From: Lyophyllum atratum
Taxonomy: Eukaryota; Basidiomycota; Agaricomycetes; Agaricales; Lyophyllaceae
Assembly: GCA_014905825.1 (NCBI GenBank)
Contig: JACGCN010000009.1
Coordinates: forward strand, 620,001-684,000
DNA: 64,000 bases
Direction: 5' to 3'
The position numbers and the translations under genes are program-made. Numbering within the stretch: position 1 is the first letter of the stretch; each line of letters opens with the position of its first letter. This document shows positions 22,901 through 33,626 of this stretch, one piece after another. Under the pieces are notes generated by a model. It made no database searches. It was not told the origin of the DNA and saw nothing but the letters and a program-made list of their open reading frames with translations.

Positions 22901-23780
22901 GGACGTTCACAAACCTTAGATACTTGATTGGAGTCATAAGTTTGGAGATCTGCAGAGCTTCTTTCATATGCGTGCTGTCCAATGCCAGCGAGGCTCTTCA
23001 TGTTCCCCTTCCCGAAGTTGCTCCACGGGTGTTTACTGTCACAGAGACCCTTGACGACCTGCTGGATTCTCGATGCATCATCAAGGGCATTTAGTGTATG
23101 CTCTGAGTCAACCACTTCTAATTCGCGAAACATGGCGGAGGGCGTGAAGAGAGGGGAATGGAACATGTTCGAAAATCGCACGAGAGCGTCAGGAAGTGCC
23201 GAAGGGAGTACCGAGAAGACATAGCTAGTGGTGGACGCCTCCGTACACGCGTAGATTTCGCCACCATTGGCAGCTACAAACTGGCGAAAAAAGGCTTCGT
23301 ACTGCGACGGAAGTAAGAGAGCAAGCCACATACCGATGCATACTCGCCATCTTCTGGGTATTGTTCTGTTCCCTGTAGCCAAAAGAGTTGATCACTCAAT
23401 TGAGGTCTGCTCCTTACTACTTGCTTACTGAGAATAGTAAGTGCTCGCAAAAATGAGCTAGACCTGGGAGATCTTCCTAGATGTGTTTGGTAATTTGAAC
23501 AATAGTTTAGCTTAAACATGAGTTAGAAGTAACCCACGGGATCCATTAGCTCGCCAACCGCGACATTGAGACAGGCGGCTCCGTATTCGGCGGCAGCGTC
23601 GTGTATCAAGAGAGCTTGCAACCCATTGGCAAGTTGAATGACACGGTAGTGTCGATCGTCATTGATAGATTTCTGTATTTCTCCTTCGTGTTGGAAATAA
23701 GCTGGGCGCGACGCAGTACATCCAACGTGCTTCCAATTCGTGCTATCCCTTTGTGCGCATCGGTCGGGATCTTGCGGCAT
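19952..23780 (-). CDS. M16 metalloprotease, insulin-degrading enzyme (STE23/IDE) type
   Basis: Zinc peptidase of the inverzincin family, about 1000 residues in many short exons. The active-site HxxEH is intact (LPGLAHFCEHLLF, codons at 23455-23441) on a 44-nt exon (23472-23429) whose acceptor (gaag|ATCTCC) restores DPV|DLPGLAH. The next small exon gives GTEQYPEDGEYAS, then FVAANGGEIYACTEASTTSY and ELEVVDSEHTLNALDD with the distal zinc-binding Glu. The second half has DDQFWVPDGSISLLILCPTSYATPR and EQLGYVVQCVPHFRRPSVGI, typical of IDE-like proteins. The C-terminus is LITNVQEFKSKLLLPTNMP. The start at 23780 gives KSINDDRHYRVIQLANGL about 36 residues in, as in the family. The usual Leu/Met after HLLF is Ser. 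No signal peptide; a cytosolic role or peptide processing is likely. Confidence 0.9.
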
Positions 23781-25435
23781 ATCTGACGCTCAGGAAGTTG
23801 GATTTCGAGTCTCGACCGTCTGCTCACGAACCCAAGTTATTATACATGAAGCGTAGAACAATACGTACGCACCTAAGTTTCGCAATGGTACCCTGATTGT
23901 ACCTTCGCACAGCTTCGCCGATGCAGAGCGCTGATGAGTCGAAACTTGATATCTTCATGGCGATGCAGAGATCGCCGGACGTGATCATGATCGTTTGGAC
24001 AGATTTCTGACGAGGCTAGAGAGCCCACACAATGGCGAATGGAGTCATCTGACGCTACATAGCTCTGATGGCTCGAACAAATGGGGACTCCGAAGGAACC
24101 ATAGTGGCCTCAAGGTAACCGGGAGTCCGCGGCGATGATCATGATGCCGCATCGAGCATCATGATGATGGCGACTTCGCCGGTGCTTACTAATGGTTTGG
24201 ATGTTCCAGCATGACCGTGACAATAATTCAACCTGTTCAAAGGACCGTCACCTTCGTCGACTCACAGGTACTATCTCGGCATTTGCGCAGGAACTGGAGG
24301 CGAAATCTGTCCTCGAACACTGCTTTCATGAAACTCGGATGCCAATGGAGCGACGACCCACTGATAGTAACACTGGTCTTGATCGGTCAACCTCGGCGTC
24401 GAACAAGGAGCCTGGTGATTTCGATGGTAATGGAACTGATCCTTCTCACTTGTGGACTCAATGGATTCGATGTCGAACAAGGACGCTGGTCACGGTGATT
24501 CTGATGGTAATGACACCGATCCTCCTCACAAACGGACTGAGAAGCGAACTCACAGATGGACTCGCAAATGGACGCGATATCGAACAAGTGCTCTGTTGAT
24601 TCTGATGGTAATGGGACTGAGCCTCCCCACAAATGGACTCACAAATGGACTGGTTCGACTGATTGCCTCTCATGACCGTGCCACAGGCTCATCGTCTTTG
24701 CATTGTCTATCGTCCTTTCCGCTGTTCATCGAATGCGCCACTTGCTGTTGACTGGGCTACCACTGTAATATCTTCGCCTAAGACTACCTAATTACTGAAT
24801 GGGCCGTTGGTGGGCTATTTCAAGCATCAATAATTTTCACGGATTTTAGCCCCCAACCATCTTCTTGATCACTCTGATGAGCCCCTCTTGGAGGCCTGCA
24901 CGTAATGTATGATAGACCCTACACGGCTTTTTTTCTAGGGTGTTTGAGCGCTGAACTTCACTCTTCGTTTAGGCACGATACATAGCCCCCAATACAAACA
25001 CCCTGGACGTGCCCTACACTATCACCTTCTAACCAGAACAATATGCCAACGGGCATCACAGGAAATAGCGCTTCTCTCCGTCAATCGTTTCATAACGAAC
25101 GGGTGCCACCGGGTTTTCGCTTGGATTTCAATCTACCACGAAAGTCACATGTGGTCCACGGATTGTATAAATACTGACCTCGCCGCAGGAAAGCTTCTCA
25201 TCAGCCAAGGTCTGCTAGCTGGCCTAGTGAGTCTAGTCTATCCCACTTTCCGTGTCTTTACTCATCTTTCGTCCCCAGCATCCTCACCCTTGCCTAACGA
25301 TCGCTCATATCTTCGTAGAGTAGCTGGTCTAGTGAGTGTTCTGGAACCAGTCGACTGACGTCGCTAACCAAGATGCGCAGCTCTTGAACCTACCAATACT
25401 TCTTCAAAACTCTTCATTTCACGACATATCCAAAC
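23781..25435. other. Long intergenic region with minisatellite-like repeats
   Basis: Holds the M16 gene promoter, degenerate repeats at about 24397-24655 (listed separately) and the promoter of the proline-rich gene, with a TATA box (tataaata) near 25164. No gene recognised. Confidence 0.5.
24397..24655 (+). repeat. Imperfect tandem repeat, about three units of 75-107 bp
   Basis: Each unit opens with gaacaag, continues through gattctgatggtaatg and ends in an actcac-rich part (cctcctcacaaacggact, ccccacaaatggactcac). Units start near 24400, 24477 and 24576. The units differ in length, so the array is old or shuffled. Short open frames across it on both strands are a by-product of the repeats. 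Confidence 0.6.
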
Positions 25436-26399
25436 ATGTTCTTCATTCGCTATGGCACAATATCCCTCGCGCTGCTGCTTTCCAGTGTCACTCCCCGATG
25501 TAAGCCTAACGTTTTCTAGCAAAAATTGCCTACTGACGAGTCGCAGGCCAATCCAGGAGAGGGATTTAGCTTGTCGCTCTGAGTTGAAGGATGTCCAGAA
25601 TTTCGAACGGGACTGGTACGAGGGTAAGGCCCTGGATGCTCGTGATTGGATGGAGGCACCAGAAAAGAGGAGTCCCTCGCCATCTGGGACTCCCGCACCC
25701 GCGCAGCCACCAGCTTATCGTCCTAATGTTCCCATCAACCCACCTCCGTATAAGCCTAAGGACCCCATGCCAGCACCCAAGTACCCCGGCAAGCCGTCCA
25801 AAGTTGTCCAGCCAAAGTTGCCTACCATTCACGAACGTCGCAGCCCATCACCATCTGGGACTCCCGCAGCCGCCCAGCCACCAGCTTATCGTCCTAACGT
25901 TCCCATCAACCCGCCTCCGTATAAGCCCAAAGACCCCATGCCAGCACCCAAGTATCCCGGCAAGCCGTCCAAAGTTGTCCAGCCAAAGTTGCCTACCATT
26001 CACGAACGTCGCAGCCCATCACCATCTGGGACTCCCGCAGCCGCCCAGCCACCAGCTTATCGTCCTAACGTTCCCATCAACCCGCCTCCGTATAAGCCCA
26101 AAGACCCCATGCCAGCACCCAAGTATCCCGGCAAGCCGTCCAAAGTTGTCCAGCCAAAGTTGCCTACCATTCACGAACGTCGCAGCCCATCACCATCTGG
26201 GACTCCCGCGGCCGCGCAGCCACCAGCTTATCGTCCTAACGTTCCTGTCAACCCACCTTCATATAAGCCCAGGGACCCTTTGCCAGCACCCAGGTACCCC
26301 GGAAAGCCGTCCACATTTGTCCAGCCCTTGCCAACCATTCCTGAGTCCCGCAACCACCGTAGGGCTGCTTACTATGATGCTGCGTACGACTGGGAGTAG
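25436..26399 (+). CDS. Secreted proline-rich tandem-repeat protein
   Basis: The core is about four copies of a 57-residue unit: RSPSPSGTPAAAQPPAYRPN, VPINPPPYKPKDPMPAPKYP, GKPSKVVQPKLPTIHER. Copies 2 and 3 are nearly identical at DNA level (171-bp period, 25836-26177); the fourth is diverged. No enzyme domain; composition resembles cell-wall or extracellular matrix proteins. The N-terminus is uncertain. An ATG at 25436 (MFFIRYGTISLALLLSSVTP) gives a signal peptide but needs an intron with donor near 25500 and an acceptor giving DLACRSELKD. The uninterrupted alternative from 25452 has no convincing signal peptide. I prefer the secreted version, with low certainty about the junction. The C-terminus is RNHRRAAYYDAAYDWE. 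KR/ER residues between units could be processing sites. Confidence 0.7.
25667..26340 (+). repeat. 171-bp coding minisatellite
   Basis: Tandem units of exactly 171 bp (57 codons). The motif acgaacgtcgcagccc begins at 25831, 26002 and 26173. Internal units are almost identical, pointing to recent unequal exchange or gene conversion. Because 171 is a multiple of 3, other frames stay open too and mimic genes. Confidence 0.9.
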
Positions 26400-26694
26400 A
26401 TGTGTGGAGACTAGGTTTTTGGACTCGATCTAGGTAGTAGGAACGTCTGGAGGTACATAGTTTGACATGTATGTTCCCTTGCGAAATTGATAGTCTTGAT
26501 CTTGCATTTGCCGCTCAAGTTCTGAGCACTCTTTAACCAATCCTCATCCAGGAAACCTGAGATTTCCCCGGCCAACCCTTCTGCCTGTCGGCCAACCTTA
26601 CTTTCAGAGGCACGTTGTGGCATCAGTAGCCGCTTCTTGCATCCTTGTAAACATATTCGCTACTTCTTTAAGATGGTACTGAAATGTCACGTTT

Positions 26695-27325
26695 CCAAAC
26701 AATCGATTGAAGACGCCATCACGCACGGCAAGGACCTCCGGACTTGTCTACGCAAAATAGACGCAAAACGTCTAAACCTCGACTCCCGCTTCAACCCCAC
26801 GACTTCTCAAATCCGTACGTCGCAAAGTCGTTCTCCATCCTTGAAAACATTTCTAACCTTGGTTCACCTATAAGCGTCACCAATAACCAAATCACATCCT
26901 AAGTCGCCAGCGCCGGACTCGTCGAAGGCTTGTTCCCCAGCAGCACCGGCATCGAAGCGATCATCCGGGCCTCCGCTTTTGACTCTCTCGAGCCCACGTA
27001 CCCCTGTGGCAAGGCCGACCAGCTGAAGACGCACTTACGACTGGAAGCCAGACGTGGAACGACCATCTCTCGCGAGCGGGTAAGCTCTATGGTCAGCTGG
27101 ATAAGATCTCGGGCACGGCGAGTCAGGATACTGCTGGGTGGCACGTCTCTCTCGACCAGTCAGTTTCTTTTCCCTTTCTCTCCTCGTAGGGCCCGAAGCC
27201 ACCAATTCTTGTGCGAATGCTGAGATATATAGTATCTGGGAGTTTATGAAAGCCGTGCGGCAGACATCGACTCGATGGGTAGTGGAAGTGACCTGCTTAT
27301 CGCGTGCAAACAGAGAACGATATAA
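26695..27325 (+). pseudogene. Truncated copy of the histidine acid phosphatase gene
   Basis: 26695-27160 matches 18475-18935 of the intact gene (DAITHGKDLRT, AKRLNLDSR, NPTTSQIR, ASAFDSLEPTYPC). Damage: an insertion around acgcaaaatag, CAA changed to TAA in atcacatcctaagtcgcc, frame loss near the lysine-rich LKT segment, and a jump from the DQ codons directly to the last exon (tcgatgggtagtggaagtga). That removes several exons including the HD motif; the RHxxRxP exon is also missing. Introns are retained, so it is a DNA-level duplicate and not a processed copy. Not functional. Confidence 0.88.
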
Positions 27326-30300
27326 ATATCCATAGCAGCGGAATACACTTCGTCTTCAATACCTATGCAAAAAAATGTACCTTATGCAACAAAACGTAGC
27401 TTCGCACTTCCACTGTAACACCTTTAGTTAATACCGGTCGCAAATGACGAGCAGGTTTCAGCCAACGCACCGTTGCGTGTCTTGATCCAGATAATAGATT
27501 CCGGTGTTGCTAGAAAGTAGAAAAATCACCACGAAGGTGAAGGCATCGCAAAAAATTTGGCTGGCATGAATCATCGGACGTCCGTCCTCTTCAATACAGT
27601 CAGCCCATCCACGTAATCCACACCATCCGCTACCCCGACAGCGGACCGAACCAAAGGGTTCTCTCAGACGCTCCCGTACTCTCGAAACCACAAGGGTTTC
27701 CCCCGCTACAATGCCCGACCACATGTGTTGGCCCGACTCCTGCTCCACAAGTAGTCACCTCCAGTCATTACAACCGAAAGCTTTCCCATCCACGTTGCAC
27801 CAAAGGATCCATCATCCCGTTCCGTCCTGCCCAGCGGGCTGCCGACAGATTTGTGGTAGAGCGAGCCCCTCCCGAGTTCGCACAGGAGCTCCTCTGGCCT
27901 CTCGCTCGTAGCGCACAGGGATAGCTCGCCAATTCTGAGCAGAATCTGCGACCCAACATTCGTCTTCTTGTACCTGCCAATGGCTGCGAGTACTTCCGCG
28001 ACCAAGAGAAGTTCCGACACTCTCGCCATGAATGCCTCCAAGCCCATCCTAGTTCCGTCGCCACACACGGATCTGCCTGGCCAAAGATACAGCATGACAG
28101 TCGATTGTGAAACCTTCGCTCGCCATGAACTCGAGAACAAATCTCTGTTGCGACTCCCAAAGGATCCACAACTTCAAATGCAGAGCGGGTCAACCAACAT
28201 GCTAGCAGACCCTGGCACGACAGGCCGCACGGGGAAATGAAAACGAGAAATGGACGAGAAGAAGAACATGGGTCGCCAAGTAGACGGGTCTCTGATATTA
28301 TGACGGAAAACCGGATACAAGCCATGGAATTTGAAGAGCGAGTGGGAGCCGCGTCAAGGGCTCGAAGGAATGGGTCTTCGCCGTCTGATCTGAATAACGA
28401 GGCCGGGGAGCAGCTGGCTTGCATAGGGATGACACTGGGACCTGTCAATCTACCACTTCGTATCTGCGGACGGATGGTCGAGAACCTAAGTGCAACGTGG
28501 GAGTCGAGTTACTAATACATAGCTAGGCAATAGTAGTCGGCCTTCTAGTTCTGAAGGGCGCGAGGTTGGGGGTACAGGAAATCCGTCCAAGGCTTGAGTC
28601 AGGCCATATCTGAGGCATCGAGTGATGCTTGACGGAGACAACGAATCGACCAACGCCAGGCGACGAACCACGCCGTGCCAAGGCGCCTACTCGCAAGTCG
28701 CGAACCACCGATTTAATCACCAAGGTCCATGCTTTCTTGTGCGTTTCCCTGTAATGTCCAACACTGCTCGCTCCTGTCCGGATCCCTGGTATATAACCAT
28801 CGCGAAGCCATGCAAGTTTCGATGCGTTCGCCGACGCTTCTGGACTTCGCCTGCGATGTGTCTCACGCACGGCGCTCGAAGAGCCGCGCAGATATATACC
28901 GCAGTAGCCCACGGTGCTCGGAACCTTGCCGAAACGACACCGGGATTTGAGACTCCCACCTGCGTGGAAGTAGCTCAGGGAAAGAGTCGCGACGACCCAG
29001 GCCAACGGTGTCCTGTGCGGAAACTTCGTACCACTCTTCCCGAGCGGGCTTGATAGAGGCGGCTGTCGATCTCGTGGAACGTGCGGTCCGCTCAGCAGCA
29101 AAAATGCATACTGAAAGGACAAGACACGATGTACGTGAGTAGCGACGGGGGAAAGCAGCCTCGCACGGAGGCTTGTACGTGATCCCATATGGACTGTCTC
29201 GTCGGCGTGGCTGTTCCAGATTGAGCGGGGCCTACTCGATGACGGGCTTAAACACCCAGAAAGTCCCGCGACGCTTCTCTGGTGCTCCATTCCGCAGTCA
29301 CCTCACATCCCAACGATGGAGCCCGCGTGTTTCCGGCGTCGCCTATCCCTGTCCACCGTGTACCCGCTGCCGTCACCGAAAGGAAGGCGTAAACGAAAGC
29401 ACCCAGATCGCCTAGCGAAGACGGCTAAGGGCAGACTTCCATCCGGCCTTTGTTCGGAGGTGGTGAGAGGACATCGGGCAACGAGAACGGGTGTCCCGAG
29501 GCGATACAGACGGGGCCCTGTGCGCTGTCGAAATGCAAGAGCGACTTGTAAAGCGGATTGGAGCACTTTTCCGGAGATGCGATACGGGTGTAACCCGAAA
29601 CGTCATTGTAGACGAAGTGGCTCTGGGCACAGGCAACTAGTCGTCGGAGAAATGGTGTCCAACATACAAAGGTTCATCCTAAAGATCCAACACGTATCCG
29701 GCGGCTGCTACTCGTCACAGCCCGAGAGATGAGCTGCTAAACCTTGCGAAGTAGTTGGTTGGACACGCGTTGACCTATAGAAACTTAGGGTTAGATTTCA
29801 CTTCTTGTTCAGAAGTGGATCATTTTGGCTGGAAGCGTCGGTTGACCAAGGGGAGTCAGAATAGAGCAGCTGGACGAGAACCTGGAGCGATGAAGGTGCA
29901 GAAAGGCAGGGGCCATGGGGGATTGGAAAGTTGGGGTTCGGACATGACGAGAGTTCAAAGGAAAGGAGGACGACTTGTCGCGGCATCAACAACACGTACA
30001 TAGAGCCAAAGAAACGCAAAGAACAGTGCACTGCCACCAGGAAATAAATAAGACGGTGACCGGTCAACCGAAGTAGGCTAGAGTAGGCTCAATCTAAAAG
30101 TTCTCCACTCAACCTCAACTCAACCCTCCACCGCCCATCCTGATGGCACCTACTTACTCATAAAGCTACTGCTTTCCAATGATTTTTTTTCAGCCAGGGC
30201 AACCCCGTCAAGTTACATTCCATGAGTTTATCCTACTGGAGCTTTCTGGTATGCTTCGGTATCTTAGTTTCCCCATTTATATTCAGCAGTCCAACTGTGG

Positions 30301-30666
30301 CGTTCCAGCCATCTTATCTACAGAGACACAGCATCGATGATGGGTATCACTTGACTGCATGGGGACATTGACATCGGTCAGGGGAACTGCATCCGAGTCG
30401 TGGGGTGGTACCTGACAGTCCTGACTTACCTCTGGGATTGAACATCCTCGTCAGCCTGAATCTTCTGTCGGTTGCGACCAGAATGGGAAAACCGTTGCGA
30501 AGGAGAAGAGAAGCAGGTGTTGAGCATGTCATGTGTAGCAGGCACCCTTCGTGCTGCCCGCTTCGACGACATCTGATTCATCTCTTCTGCAAATACCCTG
30601 TTATATAAGACCCCGCTATGTTTCCTTCATCCGCTGTTACTCTTTCCCCGCAATCGCTCGCCCACT
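27326..30666. other. 3.3-kb region with no recognised gene
   Basis: Several medium open frames occur on both strands (for example minus 28448-27768, 28140-27706, 29290-28523), but none shows a family motif, signal peptide or convincing splice continuity, and they overlap each other. Base composition is balanced. A decayed transposon or gene is possible; I found no terminal repeats. The last 60 bp hold the GMC oxidoreductase promoter. Confidence 0.4.
30601..30608 (+). promoter_or_regulatory. TATA box of the GMC oxidoreductase
   Basis: tatataag lies about 60 bp before the ATG at 30667 in a plausible core-promoter position. Confidence 0.5.
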
Positions 30667-33026
30667 ATGGGAATGTCACCGCTCCGTGCCATTGCCTGTG
30701 TCTTTCTTGTCGCAGCTCAAACCTCTCTTGCCGCCATCTATGATCATTTTGAAAGCCTACCAGCCCTCAAATTTGACTTTGTGGTCATTGGAGGTGAGGG
30801 ACCTCCTCTCAGGAAACGGGGAAAGCCTTAGGATGACTTTAGGTGGAACCGCTGGCAATGTGATCGCCAACAGATTAACGGAAGATCCGAAAATCAACGT
30901 ATTGGTCCTAGAAAGTGGCCCCTCGTCAGTCTTCAATTTAACTTCCTATAAAGCGTCAAGCTATTGACGTTCAATTCCAGGAATGAAGGCGTACTCCGCA
31001 GTATTGTGCCTGGCCTCGCAACGTCACCTGGTGGTGCAGCCTACGACTGGAATTTCACAACCACACCTCAAGCCGCGCTCGGTGGGAGGAGTGTAGGATA
31101 TCCGCGAGGTCATATTCTGGGCGGGAGTAGCTCAATCAGTACGGAAACCTTCTCGACCATCACTTCTCACCTACCAACTGACTGCAGTGGTTCAGATGGC
31201 ATGTTTTACACCAGAGGTTCGTCATCCGACTTCAACCGGTTTGCTACCGTTACCGGGGACTCGGGGTGGTCTTGGAACCAAATTCAACCTTACATTCGCA
31301 AAGTGGATCCCGTCAATAATTCGATGAGAAGTACCGTTTTGACCACCCATGTCATTTTAGAACGAGCGATGGACTCCACCTGTTGACCACCATAATACGA
31401 CCAACCAGTTCGATCCTTCGGTTCACGGGTTCAACGGCGTCAATGCCGTTAGCTTGAGCGGTTTTCCTCAGCCCACCGATTCTCGTGTTATCCAAGCGGG
31501 TGTCGAATTGAATCAGGAGTTCCCTTTCAATAAAGACATGAACTCCGGGAATCCCCTGGGACTTGGTATATCGAATGATTAAAATGTCCTTATCATCCAA
31601 GCTGACTCCTGTACAGGATGGCTGCAGACCACCATCGGGAACGGGCAACGCAGTAGTTCCGCGACGTCCTATTTAGGACCGCAGTTCATCAATCGACGAA
31701 ATCTTCATGTACTTGTAAATACACGGGTTACCAGGATTCTCAAAACGAATTCGGTCGGCTCGACACCTGTTATCCGGACTGTGGAATTCACAGACGAGAA
31801 AAACCTGGGTAAATGCCACCGTGGCCGTCCATTCCAGATGCTTATGCCATCGTCATAGGACCTCGTAGGGTGATCACGGCGTCCAAAGAGCTAGTACTTT
31901 CTGCAGGTACAATCGGTACCCCTCATATCCTGCTGAATTCCGGTATAGGAGATGCCACGGAGCTGAGTGCGATGGGGATCACACCTATCATCAACCTCCC
32001 TAGCGTCGGGAAGAACCTCTCCGACCAGCCAGGTTTGTCAATGGCCTGGTTCGTCAATTCCAACGACACTCTTGATAAGTAAGTCTCTCTCCCTCCGCAT
32101 ATATTCACAGCATGAAATTTGTACCATTCAGCATTGAAAATAACGCAACTCTGAAGGCGGAGCTGATAAAGCAATGGCAAGAGACCAAAACGGGGCCGCT
32201 TGCGACAAGCTTCGCAAGTCATATTGCATGGTCAAGAATGCCGAGCAATTCAAGCATATTCAAGTCCTTTGAGGATCCTTCATCTGGACCCAGTACGCCG
32301 CACCACGAACTTTTCATCGGCGTACGTGTGTGGTTCTTCAGATGTCTTGGACTTGGCTGAAAGAATCTTGTTCACCATAGAACAGTGCAGGACTTTATCA
32401 TGCGGCAGGCCCGGGACATTTCCTAGGCATTACTGCGGTCGTTGTTACTCCAGTTTCTCGTAAGTTTGTCCACAATCATTTCGAACCTAGGCTACAACTT
32501 ACGACGGCATACCAGGAGGAAGCGTTTCTTTGAGATCCGCCAACCCCCTGGACCCACCCCTGATCAATCCCGCATACTTAACGTCTGAATTCGACCTTTT
32601 TGCCATGCGGGAGGCCGTTCAGAGTGCCAACCGCTTTGTTTCCGCTCCTGCTTGGGACAACTATGTCATTGGCCCTGCTGGAGATTTAGCAAATGCGACT
32701 GACAGTAATCAGTCGTTGGAAGAATACATTCGCAAAAATGCTGTAGGCGCTTCCCATCCAACTGGAACGGCCGCTATGTCTGCTGAGGGAGCGCGAGAAG
32801 GAGTAGTAAACCCTGATTTGCGGGTGAAAGGAGTTTCCGGGCTTCGCATTGTCGATGCTTCAGTTATGGTAAGCTTTCACTGAACTCCCCTATTTCTCAG
32901 TCATGATCCTGAATGAGGTTAAACTAGCCGTTCGTCACCGCTGGGCATACTATGGCTCCCGTGTACATCATCGCGGAACGAGCAGCAGATCTTATGAAGG
33001 CGCACTGGAAATTGCATTGGCATTGA
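30667..33026 (+). CDS. Secreted GMC oxidoreductase, aryl-alcohol oxidase type
   Basis: FAD-dependent alcohol oxidase that makes H2O2 for lignin attack in wood- and litter-decay fungi. Signal peptide MGMSPLRAIACVFLVAAQTS; FAD-binding FDFVVIGGGTAGNVIANRL; GMC signature YPRGHILGGSSSINGMFYTR; second signature LSAGTIGTPHILLNSGIGD. Both catalytic histidines are present: GASHPTGTAAM and AGHTMAPVYIIAERAADL. About 590 residues in roughly ten exons. One junction is odd: keeping frame needs removal of only 29 nt (31809-31837, gtaaat...ttccag), giving KNLDAYAIVIGPRRV. That is either an exceptionally short intron or a frameshift lesion. Everything else looks functional. Substrate not certain; other GMC alcohol oxidases are possible. 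Confidence 0.88.
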
Positions 33027-33626
33027 CTGTCTATCGGAATACTCGAATGTATAGTTAATGTGATGCTTTTGCTAAGTACTATGCGTTGCTTGTAAACCAT
33101 GTCTACACGACTTCAAGTCATCCTCTTGGTCAAATTTCTTCCCATGATACCGAATTCGCTTGTGTCGCAATGTCCTTCGTGGCCGGGCTATAGCCCCAAA
33201 CATGCTCCTTTTATGGCAGCTGCCCCGCAGATTCGCATCTAATCATATTTGAATGGCTCAATTCCTTGCGCATACTTATTGATAGTGCGTTTGACAATTT
33301 TCTTCGTTTGATTTCCTGCATTCCCCCGCCTCGCGTGGGGATCAAGACTTTGCTGCACCTATATCATGTACACCTGCTAGGTTGTGGCCACACATCATAG
33401 TTAGTATGGGTATACAATCGGCATGCCTGCTCTAATGAAAAATCCGATTATATAGCAACATAGAGCAGCGTAAATTATAGGAAACGGCAGTGCCTAACAT
33501 GATAAGTACTTGGAAAGCAATATGGCAAAGATGATCAGCGTAGCTTTCGTGGTATATCCCTTCCGCAATTCCCCTCCGTGTCCCTTTCCTTCTAAAGCCA
33601 TGCGTACGCGGTAAAAGCGCATACGA
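33027..33626. other. AT-rich intergenic region between convergent genes
   Basis: Lies between the 3' ends of the GMC and GT90 genes; presumably UTRs and terminators. No gene or repeat noticed. Confidence 0.5.

Noticed and set aside
25591..26433. 280-codon open frame in the +1 frame of the repeat protein
   Set aside because: The 171-bp period is a multiple of three, so an absence of stops in one unit repeats through all. Its composition is unlike a protein and the other frame has the clear proline-rich repeat.
27706..29290. Long minus-strand frames in the 27-30 kb block
   Set aside because: They overlap each other in different frames, have no motif, no splice logic and no family resemblance.
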